A stretch of DNA of 48,017 bases. Source: Methylorubrum zatmanii. Lineage in GTDB: Bacteria > Pseudomonadota > Alphaproteobacteria > Rhizobiales > Beijerinckiaceae. Below are positions 35,366 to 46,293 of the stretch, in pieces. The translations under genes and the position numbers were made by a program. The first letter of the stretch is position 1. Every line of letters begins with the position of its first letter. The DNA lies in assembly GCF_014845115.1 (NCBI RefSeq), contig NZ_NKUI01000030.1:1-48017 (forward strand), read 5' to 3'. Below the pieces are notes generated by a model. It was not told where the DNA came from, did not search any database, and saw nothing but the letters and a program-made list of their open reading frames with translations.

Positions 35366-35467
35366 CCGTGATGCGAGCCCTGTTGACGGGGAAGGCCGAG
35401 CGGGTCTCACTCGGGGTCGGTCCGGACGCCCTGAACGGGTGCGGGCCCACCGAGGGAGAGCCATAGC

Positions 35468-35791
35468 ATGGAGCGACCGCTCCTCGTCTACACCACCTTT
35501 CCCGATGCGCCGACTGCGCTCGCGATCGGCGAGGCCCTGGTGCGCGCCCGCCTCGCCGCCTGCGTCAACGTGATCCCGGGTATGCTGTCGGTCTATGCCT
35601 GGAAGGGAGCCGTGGAGCACGGCCAGGAGGTCGTGGCGATCGTCAAAAGCCGCGAGGGGCTGGCGGAGGCTCTGACGACCGCGCTGAAGCAGCGCCACCC
35701 TTACGAGACGCCGGTCATCCTGCGTCTGCCGGTCAGCGGCGCCGACCCCGACACGGCGGCCTGGATCCAGGCCGAGACGGCATCAGTTTGA
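35468..35791 (+). CDS. cutA: CutA, divalent-cation tolerance protein
   Basis: This 107-aa protein matches the CutA family, a trimeric ferredoxin-like fold: [50 protein letters not shown] and HPYETPVIL are the conserved blocks. It is a cytosolic protein of unclear role, linked to metal tolerance in E. coli. GGGAG lies upstream of the ATG at a good distance. It diverges from nadK. Confidence 0.9.
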   Translation: MERPLLVYTTFPDAPTALAIGEALVRARLAACVNVIPGMLSVYAWKGAVEHGQEVVAIVKSREGLAEALTTALKQRHPYETPVILRLPVSGADPDTAAWIQAETASV

Positions 35792-35886
35792 CAAGGTCGT
35801 CCGCACCGCGATGATGCCGTCACGCATCTGTGAAGGGCGCGGAATCCGTGCCGGACCCGCGCCCTCGTACCGTCGATGGGAAGTAT

Positions 35887-36048
35887 TCAGAGGCCCATGA
35901 GGGGCGAGACCGCGCGCGGCTGGCGCGCGATGCTGGCTTCGTAGCGCTCGGCTTGGAGCCTCGTAAGGCCCGCCACGAGAGCGAGGGACCCGCGATAGAC
36001 GGTATAGGTGCCGTCCTGGGTCGGTTTCACGCGGATGAGCTCGGACAT
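35887..36048 (-). CDS. Small protein (53 aa), unknown function
   Basis: The 53-aa frame MSELIRVKPTQDGTYTVYRG... shows a beta-hairpin-like start (VKPTQDGTYTVYRGSLALVAG) then a helix (LTRLQAERYEASIARQP), ending SPLMGL. AGGGAG lies seven bases before the ATG at 36048, so translation is well supported. It is under 60 aa and easily missed by gene callers. It is divergent from the PilZ gene across a 290-bp AT-rich gap and convergent with cutA. No family is recognised. Confidence 0.6.
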   Translation of the reverse strand: MSELIRVKPTQDGTYTVYRGSLALVAGLTRLQAERYEASIARQPRAVSPLMGL

Positions 36049-36336
36049 GGGACCGCTCCCTGCCAGGGGTCAAACATCGAACGCGTTACGATGCGGCCTA
36101 CGTTAATCTGGCATTCAGGCCGTGCAAGTCCCTTCGTTGTTCTCTTCTCCAATAATTTTTTGCTGCAGCGCAATGTAATCTGCGACGTGATTGCGGTGCA
36201 GTGTAGATCAGTATCCGGCAAACCTCGTATTGTCGTGTGCGAGCAAAAACGGCACCACCCGTGCGGATGGGGGTCGCACATTTTGTGTCAACACTCTTTC
36301 GCTAATGGAATTCGAGGTTGCCACGCCGTAGTATCG
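36049..36336. other. AT-rich divergent intergenic region before the PilZ gene
   Basis: About 290 bases, markedly richer in A and T than the rest of the window (around 36120-36300), including CCAATAATTTTTTGC. No gene is seen. It must hold promoters for the 53-aa gene and the PilZ gene; a small RNA is possible but I cannot show one. Confidence 0.4.
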
Positions 36337-36762
36337 ATGCCGAATTTTCCCTTTCAGCCCGCCGATCTCGCCTTCGCCGGTACGGTGAACGAAGCCGAAG
36401 TGCCTTCCGAGGCTGGCCTCGTCGCGCGGCGGGAGGAGCGCTCCGCCACCAATTGGATCGCGATGATCCGGTTGTTCGACGGAACCGAGATTCCCTGCAA
36501 CGTCAAGGATATCTCGAAATCCGGCGCCAAGCTGGGAGTCCCTGAGACCTACGCGCTGCCTCCGTCCTTCATGCTCAAGATCGTCGGCCGCGACTTCGTG
36601 CTGCGGGTGATCCTGGCGTGGCGGCGGGGCAATTATGCCGGCGTGCGCATCGACCGAATCGCCAAGTTGCCGGTCGCCGAGGACAAGAAGGCGGCGGCTT
36701 CCGAAGCGGCGCCGAACTATCGCTCCATCGGTTCGCGGCGCGACCACTCCTTCACCGGTTGA
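36337..36762 (+). CDS. PilZ-domain protein (141 aa), probable c-di-GMP receptor
   Basis: The 141-aa protein carries a single PilZ domain. The RxxxR-type motif RREERSATNW (about 30-40) and the downstream DxSxxG motif DISKSGAKL (about 58-66) are the residues that bind c-di-GMP in this family. The strands WIAMIRLFDGTEIPCNV and FVLRVILAWRRGNYAGVRI form the barrel. No membrane or enzyme domain is attached, so it should act as a stand-alone effector. The ATG at 36337 has no strong ribosome binding site; the frame stays open upstream through the AT-rich region without protein character. Confidence 0.8.
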   Translation: MPNFPFQPADLAFAGTVNEAEVPSEAGLVARREERSATNWIAMIRLFDGTEIPCNVKDISKSGAKLGVPETYALPPSFMLKIVGRDFVLRVILAWRRGNYAGVRIDRIAKLPVAEDKKAAASEAAPNYRSIGSRRDHSFTG

Positions 36763-36991
36763 AGTCGGCGGGTCTGTTTCCATCCTTGGAGAGGCTGCTT
36801 GGTGATGACAGAAACGGCCGCCTCGCGGACCTCATGCGGCGTCGCACTTGCAATGGACTTGCAAGCCGTCGCCCTGAGCCGATAACCCCACTCTGCCGGA
36901 GACCGCAGGGTGTTTCGGCGTTCAGTGCGGCACAGGCGGCACGTTTCCGCGGACCGCGCTCCGAACCACGTGCGAATCATGGGAGCCGTGC

Positions 36992-38470
36992 TTGGCCACC
37001 ATCATCCCCGTCTCGCCCTTCGATTACGTCGTCTTCGGTGCCACCGGTGACCTGACTCAGCGCAAGCTTCTGCCCGCGCTCTATCAGCGTTTCCGCGATT
37101 CGCAGATCCCCGAATCGAGCCGCATCATCGGGGCTTCGCGCAGCCACATGCCGGTGGAGGAGTTCCGCGAGCGCGCCCGCGACGCCCTCAAGAGCTTCGT
37201 GCCCGCCACCGAGATCGACGAGGCCAAGCTCGCCGGCTTTCTCGACCACCTGTTCTATGTCGCCGTCGACGCTCTCGGCGACGAGGGCTGGAACGATCTG
37301 AAGGCGATGCTGGAGGAGCGGCCGGATCGGATCCGCCCCTATTACCTCGCCACCGCGCCCGACCTCTACGGCGCGATCTGCCGCAACCTCGACCGCTACG
37401 GGCTGATCAGCGCGCAGAGCCGCGTCGTGCTGGAAAAGCCGATCGGCAAGGATCTGAAATCAGCCCGCGCCATCAACGATGCGGTCGGCGCGGTGTTTCC
37501 CGAGAGCCAGATCTTCCGGATCGACCATTATCTCGGCAAGGAGACGGTTCAGAACCTCCTGGCCCTGCGCTTCGCCAACACGATCTTCGAGCGGCTCTGG
37601 AACGCCGACGTGATCGACCATGTCCAGATCACCGTCGCCGAAACCGTCGGCGTCGAGGGAAGGGGCGGCTATTACGACACCTCGGGCGCCCTGCGCGACA
37701 TGGTGCAGAACCACATCCTCCAGCTGCTCTGCCTCACGGCGATGGAGAGCCCGATCTCCCTCGATGCGAACTCGGTGCGCGACGAGAAGCTGAAGGTGCT
37801 GCGTGCCCTCAAGCCGATCACGGCGGCGGACGTGCAGAGTGTGACGGTGCGGGGCCAATACGCTGCGGGCGCGGTGAACGGCCGCCCGGTCGAGAGCTAT
37901 CAGGCCGATCTCGGCAGCGATGCCGCCAGCCGGACGGAGACCTTCGTCGCCCTCAAGCTCGAAGTGCGCAGCGGGCGCTGGGCAGGGGTGCCGTTCTATG
38001 TCCGCACCGGCAAGAGGCTGCCGAAGAAGCTCTCCGAGATCGTGGTGCAGTTCCGTGCCTCGCCCTTCTCGATCTTCCCGGCGGAATCCTTCGGGCGCGA
38101 GCCGAACCGCCTCGTCATCCGCCTGCAGCCGGAGGAGGGGATGAAGCTCGAGGTGATGACCAAGGATCCGGGGCCCGGCGGTATGCGCCTGCGCCCGACC
38201 AACCTCGACATCTCCTTCGAGGAGACCTTCAAGCAGCGCTATCCCGACGCCTACGAGCGCCTGCTGATGGATGTGGTGCGCGGCAACGCCACCCTGTTCA
38301 TGCGCCGCGACGAGGTCGAGGTGGCCTGGGCCTGGGCGGATACGCTGCTCAAGGCCTGGGCCGAGCGCCCCGAGCCGCCGCGCCCCTACGCCGCCGGAAG
38401 CTGGGGACCGACCGCCTCGATCGCCCTGATCGAGCGGGACGGCCGCACTTGGCACGAGGAGATCGGCTGA
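36992..38470 (+). CDS. zwf: Glucose-6-phosphate 1-dehydrogenase
   Basis: This 492-aa enzyme oxidises glucose-6-phosphate and makes NADPH at the start of the oxidative pentose phosphate route. The NADP fold motif GATGDLTQRKL is at 16-26 and the active-site signature RIDHYLGKE at 176-184. Family blocks GRGGYYDTSGALRDMVQNHILQ and PFYVRTGKRLPKK are also present. It starts with TTG, with GGGAG six to seven bases before it; the upstream ATG at 36979 is in another frame. No pgl, gnd or edd gene is beside it. Confidence 0.93.
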   Translation: MATIIPVSPFDYVVFGATGDLTQRKLLPALYQRFRDSQIPESSRIIGASRSHMPVEEFRERARDALKSFVPATEIDEAKLAGFLDHLFYVAVDALGDEGWNDLKAMLEERPDRIRPYYLATAPDLYGAICRNLDRYGLISAQSRVVLEKPIGKDLKSARAINDAVGAVFPESQIFRIDHYLGKETVQNLLALRFANTIFERLWNADVIDHVQITVAETVGVEGRGGYYDTSGALRDMVQNHILQLLCLTAMESPISLDANSVRDEKLKVLRALKPITAADVQSVTVRGQYAAGAVNGRPVESYQADLGSDAASRTETFVALKLEVRSGRWAGVPFYVRTGKRLPKKLSEIVVQFRASPFSIFPAESFGREPNRLVIRLQPEEGMKLEVMTKDPGPGGMRLRPTNLDISFEETFKQRYPDAYERLLMDVVRGNATLFMRRDEVEVAWAWADTLLKAWAERPEPPRPYAAGSWGPTASIALIERDGRTWHEEIG

Positions 38471-38632
38471 AGCCGCGCGGTCGAGACCACGGGAGGAGGC
38501 GGCCTCGAACCGGTTGTGGCCGGAGGCTTCGCCGTCGAGGCGCCGAATCATCCGGTTTTCGGCTCGCGCTTCAAACGGCCGAGCGCGGTGACGGAGGGAG
38601 ACCGGTTCCGCGTCGCCCGGCTGGAGACAGTG

Positions 38633-40996
<2,364 letters not shown>

Positions 40997-41193
40997 ATCG
41001 ACACCTCTGCACTGGCTGAGAACGGCGCTTCGGCCGGGGTCAAACCGGCAGTTCCGAATCGTATTCACATTGGACATCGCGAGTCGGCTTTTGTCCACGC
41101 CGTTTTTGGAGAGGAGAGTTGACTCTTCCGGCCCCAAAAGCGGCTCCACGATGCGCGCGAGTCGCGAAAAGGCTTTCCTCAACAATCCTTTAA

Positions 41194-43830
41194 CTAGCCG
41201 GCCAAGCTTCGTGTCCCGATATCGGTCACATCCCGAGAAAGGCCGGGCGTGGCAGCGATGCGACGCAGGGCCGTTTCGGCCAGAGACCGCCGCCGCCCCT
41301 CAAGCCGGCGCCAGGAGCCGAAGGCGGTCATCAGGCGGGCCGCGACCTGCGGATTGGTGCCGTCGAGTGCCAGGACCGTCTCGGCGACGAGGTCGTAGCC
41401 GGCCCCGTCGAGCCGGTTGAACTGCGTCGGGTTGGCGAGGCTGAAGCTGCCGACGAGGGAGCGCACGCGGTTCGGATTCGTCATGGCGAAGGCTGGGTGC
41501 CGCTGAAGCCGGCGGATGCGCTCGACCGTCCCATCCTCCGGGATCGTCGCCTGGATCGCGAACCACTTGTCGAGCACGAGCGGCTCGTCCGCGTAACGCT
41601 CGGCGAAGGCGGCGAGCCCCGTCTCCCGCGCCTCGCCCGGCAGCAGGGCGAGGGTGGACAAGGCCGCGAGCCGGTCGGTCATGTTGGGGGCGGCCGCAGC
41701 CTGCGCCTGCGCGAGTTCGGCTCCCGTCGCGGGATCGGCGACGGCGATCAGATCGAGGGCGGCATTGCGAAGGGCCCGGCGTCCGGCCGAGGCGGCATCC
41801 GGCGAGAAGAGGGTGCCGGCAGGCTCCGCCAGGGCCTCGCGCAGGGTGAGAAGCCGGTCGCACAGGCCGGCGCCGAGGCGTCGGCGCAGAGCGCGGCGGG
41901 CTGCGAAGATCGCGTCCGGATCGATCTCCTGACCGATCTCGTCGGCGATGTCGCCCTCGCTCGGCAGGGCCAGAACCTGAGCGGCGAAGGCCGGGTCGCG
42001 TAGGGCTTCCGCATCGAGGAAGGTGTCGAGGGCGGCGACGAAGCGGTCCGCGCCCGTCATCTCCATCATGTCGCCGCGCACCTGCGCGGTGATGAGGCCG
42101 GTGGCGACGCGCTGGGCCGCCTCCCAGCGATTGAAGCTGTCGGAATCGTGGCGCAGCAGGGTCAGGCGGGCCGCGTCGTCGAGACTGGCCTCGACGCGGA
42201 CCGGCGCCGAGAAGCCGCGAAACAGCGAGGGCACCGGCTCCGCCGCGACGTTTGTGAAGGTCAGGCTGTCCTCGGCCGCCTCGAGGACGAACACGCCGTC
42301 CTTCACCCGGTCGCTCACCGCCTGATCGAGCGGGCCATCCGCCCCGACGAGGCCGAGACTGACGGGGATGACGAGGGGCGGCGCGTCGGCGCCCGCGCCG
42401 GGCCGGGCCTGGCGGAAATCGAGGCGGTAGGTCCGGGTGGCCGCATCGTATCGGCCCGATACCGCGACCCGCGGGGTTCCGGGGCGCTCGTACCACTCGG
42501 CGAAGCGGGAGAGGTCGCGGCCGGTCACCGCCTCGAAGGCTCTCAGGAAGTCCTCGACCGTGGCCGCCCGGCCGTCGTTGTCGGCGAAGTAGCGATCCAT
42601 GCCGGCGCGGAAGGCGGTCTCGCCGATCAGCGTGCGCAGCATCCGCACGATCTCGGCGCCCTTCTCGTAGACGGTCGCCGTGTAGAAGTTGTTGATCTCG
42701 GCATAGTGCTTGGGCCGCACCGGATGGGCCAGTGGCCCCGCATCCTCCGGGAATTGGCGGGCGCGCAGGGTCCGCACCTCGCCGATCCGGTGGACGGCAC
42801 GGGAGCGCATGTCGGACGAGAATTCCTGGTCGCGGAAGACCGTCAGACCCTCCTTGAGGCAGAGCTGGAACCAGTCGCGACAGGTGACGCGGTTGCCCGA
42901 CCAGTTATGGAAATACTCGTGGGCGATGATCGCTTCGATCGCGGCATAATCCGCGTCGGTCGCCGTCTCGGGCGAGGCGAGCACGTATTTGTCGTTGAAG
43001 ATGTTGAGGCCCTTGTTCTCCATCGCGCCCATGTTGAAGTCGGACACGGCGACGACGTTGAATACATCGAGATCGTAGGCGCGGCCGAACGTCTGCTCGT
43101 CCCAGATCATCGAGCGTTCGACCGCATCGAGGGCGTAGGCTGCCCGCTCGGCCTTTCCCGGCTCGACATAGATCGCGATCTCGATGTCGCGCCCCTCGAT
43201 GGTGGTGAAGCGCTTGGCTACCCGGTCGAGGCGCCCGCCGACCAGCGCGAACAGGTAGGCGGGCTTGGGCAGCGGGTCGTGCCACACCGTGTAGTGACGC
43301 CCGGTTCCGGGGATGTCGCCGGCCTCCACGGGATTGCCGTTGCCGAGCAGGACCGGGGCCGTCTCGCGATCCGCCTCGATGCGGGTGGTGTAGACCGACA
43401 GCACGTCGGGCCGGTCGAGGAAATAGGTGATCCGCCGGAAGCCGTCGGCCTCGCACTGTGTGCAATAGACCCCGCTGGAGCGGTAGAGCCCCATCAGCTT
43501 GGTGTTGGCGGTCGGATCGAGCCGCGTCTCGATCCGGAGTGTGAAGGGCCGCTGTGGGCAGGATGGCAGGGTCAGGCTCGCGGCATCGGCCCGGTAGGCC
43601 TCCGGCGCGAGCACCTCGCCGTCGAGGGCGAGTCCCAGCAGGGTGAGGTCGTCCCCGTCGAGGACGACGGGGGCGTCCGGCCGGCCCGCCGGGTTGGGGC
43701 GGAGCGCCAGCGTCGCCGTCACGCGGGTGTCGCGGGGATCGAGACGCACATCGAGCTCCACCCGGTCGATCAGGTGATCGCTCGGACGGTAATCGGCGAG
43801 GCGAACGGTCGGGGGCGTCTCGGTGCGCAT
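41194..43830 (-). CDS. pepN: Aminopeptidase N (PepN)
   Basis: This 878-aa M1-family zinc metallopeptidase removes N-terminal residues from peptides in the cytosol. The substrate motif GAMEN is at 268-272. The zinc site HEYFH (304-308) and the third ligand Glu near 327 (LKEGLTVFRDQEF) are present, as is the N-terminal ITYFLDRPDVLSVYTTRIEAD typical of the bacterial type. The C-terminal half is the all-helical M1 domain. GAGGA lies before the ATG at 43830; the frame's extension upstream is Arg/Ala-rich and not conserved-looking. It is upstream of, and in the same direction as, the PAS kinase gene, 197 bp away. Confidence 0.93.
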   Translation of the reverse strand: MRTETPPTVRLADYRPSDHLIDRVELDVRLDPRDTRVTATLALRPNPAGRPDAPVVLDGDDLTLLGLALDGEVLAPEAYRADAASLTLPSCPQRPFTLRIETRLDPTANTKLMGLYRSSGVYCTQCEADGFRRITYFLDRPDVLSVYTTRIEADRETAPVLLGNGNPVEAGDIPGTGRHYTVWHDPLPKPAYLFALVGGRLDRVAKRFTTIEGRDIEIAIYVEPGKAERAAYALDAVERSMIWDEQTFGRAYDLDVFNVVAVSDFNMGAMENKGLNIFNDKYVLASPETATDADYAAIEAIIAHEYFHNWSGNRVTCRDWFQLCLKEGLTVFRDQEFSSDMRSRAVHRIGEVRTLRARQFPEDAGPLAHPVRPKHYAEINNFYTATVYEKGAEIVRMLRTLIGETAFRAGMDRYFADNDGRAATVEDFLRAFEAVTGRDLSRFAEWYERPGTPRVAVSGRYDAATRTYRLDFRQARPGAGADAPPLVIPVSLGLVGADGPLDQAVSDRVKDGVFVLEAAEDSLTFTNVAAEPVPSLFRGFSAPVRVEASLDDAARLTLLRHDSDSFNRWEAAQRVATGLITAQVRGDMMEMTGADRFVAALDTFLDAEALRDPAFAAQVLALPSEGDIADEIGQEIDPDAIFAARRALRRRLGAGLCDRLLTLREALAEPAGTLFSPDAASAGRRALRNAALDLIAVADPATGAELAQAQAAAAPNMTDRLAALSTLALLPGEARETGLAAFAERYADEPLVLDKWFAIQATIPEDGTVERIRRLQRHPAFAMTNPNRVRSLVGSFSLANPTQFNRLDGAGYDLVAETVLALDGTNPQVAARLMTAFGSWRRLEGRRRSLAETALRRIAATPGLSRDVTDIGTRSLAG

Positions 43831-44029
43831 GCCAGCGTTCCTCGTTGCGGCTCGGGTGGCGGCTCGGGGCAGGCGCTCTTGTGCGGCGCGACCGGTCGGG
43901 AGGCAACGCGGAAATGGCGACAAGGAGAGGGCGAACGGGAGCAGGCCCCGGGAGCGGCGGCGACGCGGGCCCGATTGACCTCGCCCCCGCAGCGCCCAGA
44001 TAGGCGGCGATCAGGAGGATCTCGCAATC

Positions 44030-44470
44030 ATGGAATACCTGCACACGATGGTCCGTGTGGCGGATCTCGACCGCGCGCTCGCCTTCTACGTCGATACCTT
44101 CGGCCTCAAGGAGGTCCGGCGGGTCGAGAACGAGAAGGGCCGCTTCACCCTGGTCTTCCTCGCCGCGCCGGGGGACGTGGCGCGGGCCGAGGCCGAGAAG
44201 TCGCCCCTGATCGAGCTGACCTATAACTGGGATCCGGAGGAATATTCGGGCGGGCGCAACTTCGGGCACCTCGCCTATCAGGTCGACGACATCTACGCCT
44301 TCTGCCAGCGGCTGAAGGAGGCCGGGGTGACCATCAACCGGCCGCCCCGCGACGGGCATATGGCCTTCGTGCGCTCGCCCGACGGCATCTCCATCGAAAT
44401 CCTGCAAAAGGGCGGCGCGAAGCCGCCGCAGGAGCCCTGGGCGTCCATGGAAAATACCGGCTCGTGGTGA
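44030..44470 (+). CDS. gloA: Lactoylglutathione lyase (glyoxalase I)
   Basis: This 146-aa enzyme isomerises the methylglyoxal-glutathione adduct to S-lactoylglutathione. The metal ligands His5, Glu62 (LIELTYNW), His80 (GHLAYQVDD) and Glu123 (GISIEIL) sit at the usual places of a glyoxalase/VOC protein. Length is normal. AGGAGG lies 10 bases upstream of the ATG, a strong ribosome binding site. It is divergent from pepN. The short C-terminal tail [10 protein letters not shown] is characteristic of the alphaproteobacterial form, as I recall it. Confidence 0.9.
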   Translation: MEYLHTMVRVADLDRALAFYVDTFGLKEVRRVENEKGRFTLVFLAAPGDVARAEAEKSPLIELTYNWDPEEYSGGRNFGHLAYQVDDIYAFCQRLKEAGVTINRPPRDGHMAFVRSPDGISIEILQKGGAKPPQEPWASMENTGSW

Positions 44471-44476
44471 CGGGGC

Positions 44477-44509
44477 GGGCGCCGCGCGGGAGCGATCCGG
44501 CGGGCGCCC
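44477..44509. terminator. GC hairpin after gloA
   Basis: GGGCGCC (44477-44483) and GGCGCCC (44503-44509) can pair across 19 bases. It lies between the convergent stop codons of gloA (44470) and the small gene at 44519. No T run follows on either strand; termination is plausible but not sure. Confidence 0.35.
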
Positions 44510-44518
44510 TCCGCTCGC

Positions 44519-44683
44519 TCAGAGTTCGAGCTTGGGGGTGATGCCGAGTTCGGCGAGCTTGGCACTCACCGCATCGACGGGCCGCTTCAGCCGGAGGCTG
44601 ATGACGGAGACGGGAACGCCCTCGCGGGCCATGCTGCGCAGGCTCTGAACGGCGTCGAGGCTCCAGTGGGTTTCGGCCGACAT
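44519..44683 (-). CDS. Small conserved-type protein (54 aa), helical
   Basis: The 54-aa product MSAETHWSLDAVQSLRSMAR... reads like a short helix-turn-helix: LDAVQSLRSMAREGVPVSVISLRLKRP followed by DAVSAKLAELGI. AAGGAGGAG lies just before the ATG at 44683, an excellent ribosome binding site. The two-helix form with VSVISLRLKR suggests DNA or protein binding, but no target is known. It converges with gloA. Confidence 0.65.
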   Translation of the reverse strand: MSAETHWSLDAVQSLRSMAREGVPVSVISLRLKRPVDAVSAKLAELGITPKLEL

Positions 44684-44771
44684 GGTCTCCTCCTTGTCTC
44701 TCAAACTGCGGAGCAGTCTTAAGAGCCGCCCCGCTCGGACGAGGTGGATCCCGGCACCGCCTCCGGCAATG

Positions 44772-45281
44772 TTACGCCGAACATCTGTGCATGCCCACGG
44801 ATTGAGCTGCGCGCAGGGTCTGCCGGCCGCGAACCGAACCCCGGAAGACGACGCTCAGGCTCGGCCGCTCGATCTTGAGCAGGATGTTGGAGGCCCCTAC
44901 GGCCGCGCCGGTCCTGTCGCGCAGCAGGGTCGGGTAGGGCATGAACGCCACCCGCGATCCGTCCGGCCGTTCGAGGCAGATCTGCGATCCGCGGATCGCG
45001 CGCCCATCCTTCAGCGTCAGCGCCAGGGGCGACAGATCGTGCGGCAGCGGCGCGCCGCTCGCTTCGAACAGCTGCCACGCCCCGCACCAGCGGGCTTTGC
45101 CGAGCACCGGGCGAAAACCCCACAATTCCGTGGGGGCCTCGTTGTAGTAGGTGAGCCACCCTTCGGAGTCGGTGGTGTAGAGGGGCGCATCGATCTGCCG
45201 GAACAGATCGGCCCGCGAGGGCTCGTAATTCCAATCCGAGCCCGGCGCCTCGAAATCGTAAGCGAAATCGTCCGTGTCCAT
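44772..45281 (-). CDS. Single-PAS-domain protein (169 aa)
   Basis: The 169-aa protein is a PAS domain alone: LFRQIDAPLYTTDSEGWLTYYNEAPTELWGF (about 28-58) opens the fold and RVAFMPYPTLLRDRTGAAVGASNILL forms the last strands. There is no kinase, cyclase or DNA-binding region after it, so it may work by binding a partner such as the PAS kinase at 46294. GGGAG lies six bases before the ATG at 45281. The acidic N-terminus (MDTDDFAYDFEAPGSDW) is distinctive. Ligand unknown. Confidence 0.75.
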   Translation of the reverse strand: MDTDDFAYDFEAPGSDWNYEPSRADLFRQIDAPLYTTDSEGWLTYYNEAPTELWGFRPVLGKARWCGAWQLFEASGAPLPHDLSPLALTLKDGRAIRGSQICLERPDGSRVAFMPYPTLLRDRTGAAVGASNILLKIERPSLSVVFRGSVRGRQTLRAAQSVGMHRCSA

Positions 45282-46210
45282 CCTGCTCCCCACGACGTCC
45301 GGGCATGCGAAATGCCCGTTGCCAGCACTTCGTGCCCCCCTCTGTCGTGGGTGCCTGGGGGCCCTTCCGGCGTTGCAGCCGGTTGCGCGAGCCCTTCGGT
45401 GGGGCGCAAGATGCGCCACCCGCCAGATCGTCCAACCCTCACGAGATTGTGCCTCGGAGCTTCCGGGGGCGGTCGCTCGTCGACGCCATGAACGGCGAGT
45501 ACTGCCGAGCTGGGCTCTCCCGCAGGGTCTGGTGCGGACAGAAAGTACAATGCATGTCTCGCCCAGCGAGGCAAGACCCGCAATTGCATTTCGCAAAGCG
45601 AGAGGGTGGCGAGGTCTCGATTGGATCTATTGCAATGCAAAAATGGGTGAAGATTCAGGCGAGACGATGATGTTTCCCGGGCAAACGATTGCGCGAATAC
45701 ATCATTTGTTGAGCGGTGTATCGATCGGGGCTGGATTGCGTACTTCCGATTTGCGTGCGGGCGCTCTTGGCATGTCGCCGTCATCTGGGGTGGCGTCGAT
45801 GATTCGCCCTCGTCTCACGTCGCAGCCGCCTCAAAGTGCCTCATAAGACTTCCGGCCGCGCACTGTGCTCTCTTCGGCCGCGACGGCGCAACGGGGGTTT
45901 TGTGAGACACTCAGCTTCTTCCCTAGCGATCCAATCTTCGGTCGAGCATCCCTCATGTCCCGCCTATCGGATGCCGTTTCCGTCGCGCCGCCCAACCGGC
46001 AAGGTGATCGATCACCCGCGACCCGCGGCGGCTCACGCCCGCGGCGATCATCCAGACCTCGATGGGCCGCCGGCCGCCAAACCCCTTCCGGTTGTGCCTC
46101 GTGTCGCATGCATCCGAGCGATGATCGAGCATTCGTGATGCCGAGCTTGGCCGCACATCACAGCTACGACTTGTTCGGAAAGGATGGTTCTGTCGACTTG
46201 TGGACGGCCC
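45282..46210. other. About 930-bp intergenic region without an assigned gene
   Basis: Long for this compact window. Open frames exist on both strands (for example 45865-46269 and 45305-45670), but their composition is unconvincing and none has a family motif. Parts at 45580-45760 are AT-richer (GCAATTGCATTTCGC, ATTGCAATGCAAAAATGG), as in promoters. A small RNA is possible; I cannot show one. Confidence 0.4.
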
Positions 46211-46235
46211 GGAACGGCCCTAACCCGCATACGTT
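46211..46235 (+). promoter_or_regulatory. Candidate sigma-EcfG (general stress) promoter
   Basis: GGAAC (46211-46215) and CGTT (46232-46235) are separated by 16 bases, matching the GGAAC-N16/17-CGTT form known for EcfG-type stress promoters in alphaproteobacteria. It lies 59 bases before the PAS/HisKA_2 kinase start. Scanning GGAAC sites by eye on both strands gave no other match in the window. Confidence 0.55.
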
Positions 46236-46293
46236 GACCGGCGCGGGACCAGGTTTCCTTTCAGGCTAAAGCGGCGAGCGAACGACGAGCGGA

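Noticed and set aside
45865..46269. 134-aa plus-strand frame before the PAS kinase
   Set aside because: Low-complexity Ser/Arg/Pro composition, no ribosome binding site, and it covers the candidate EcfG promoter.
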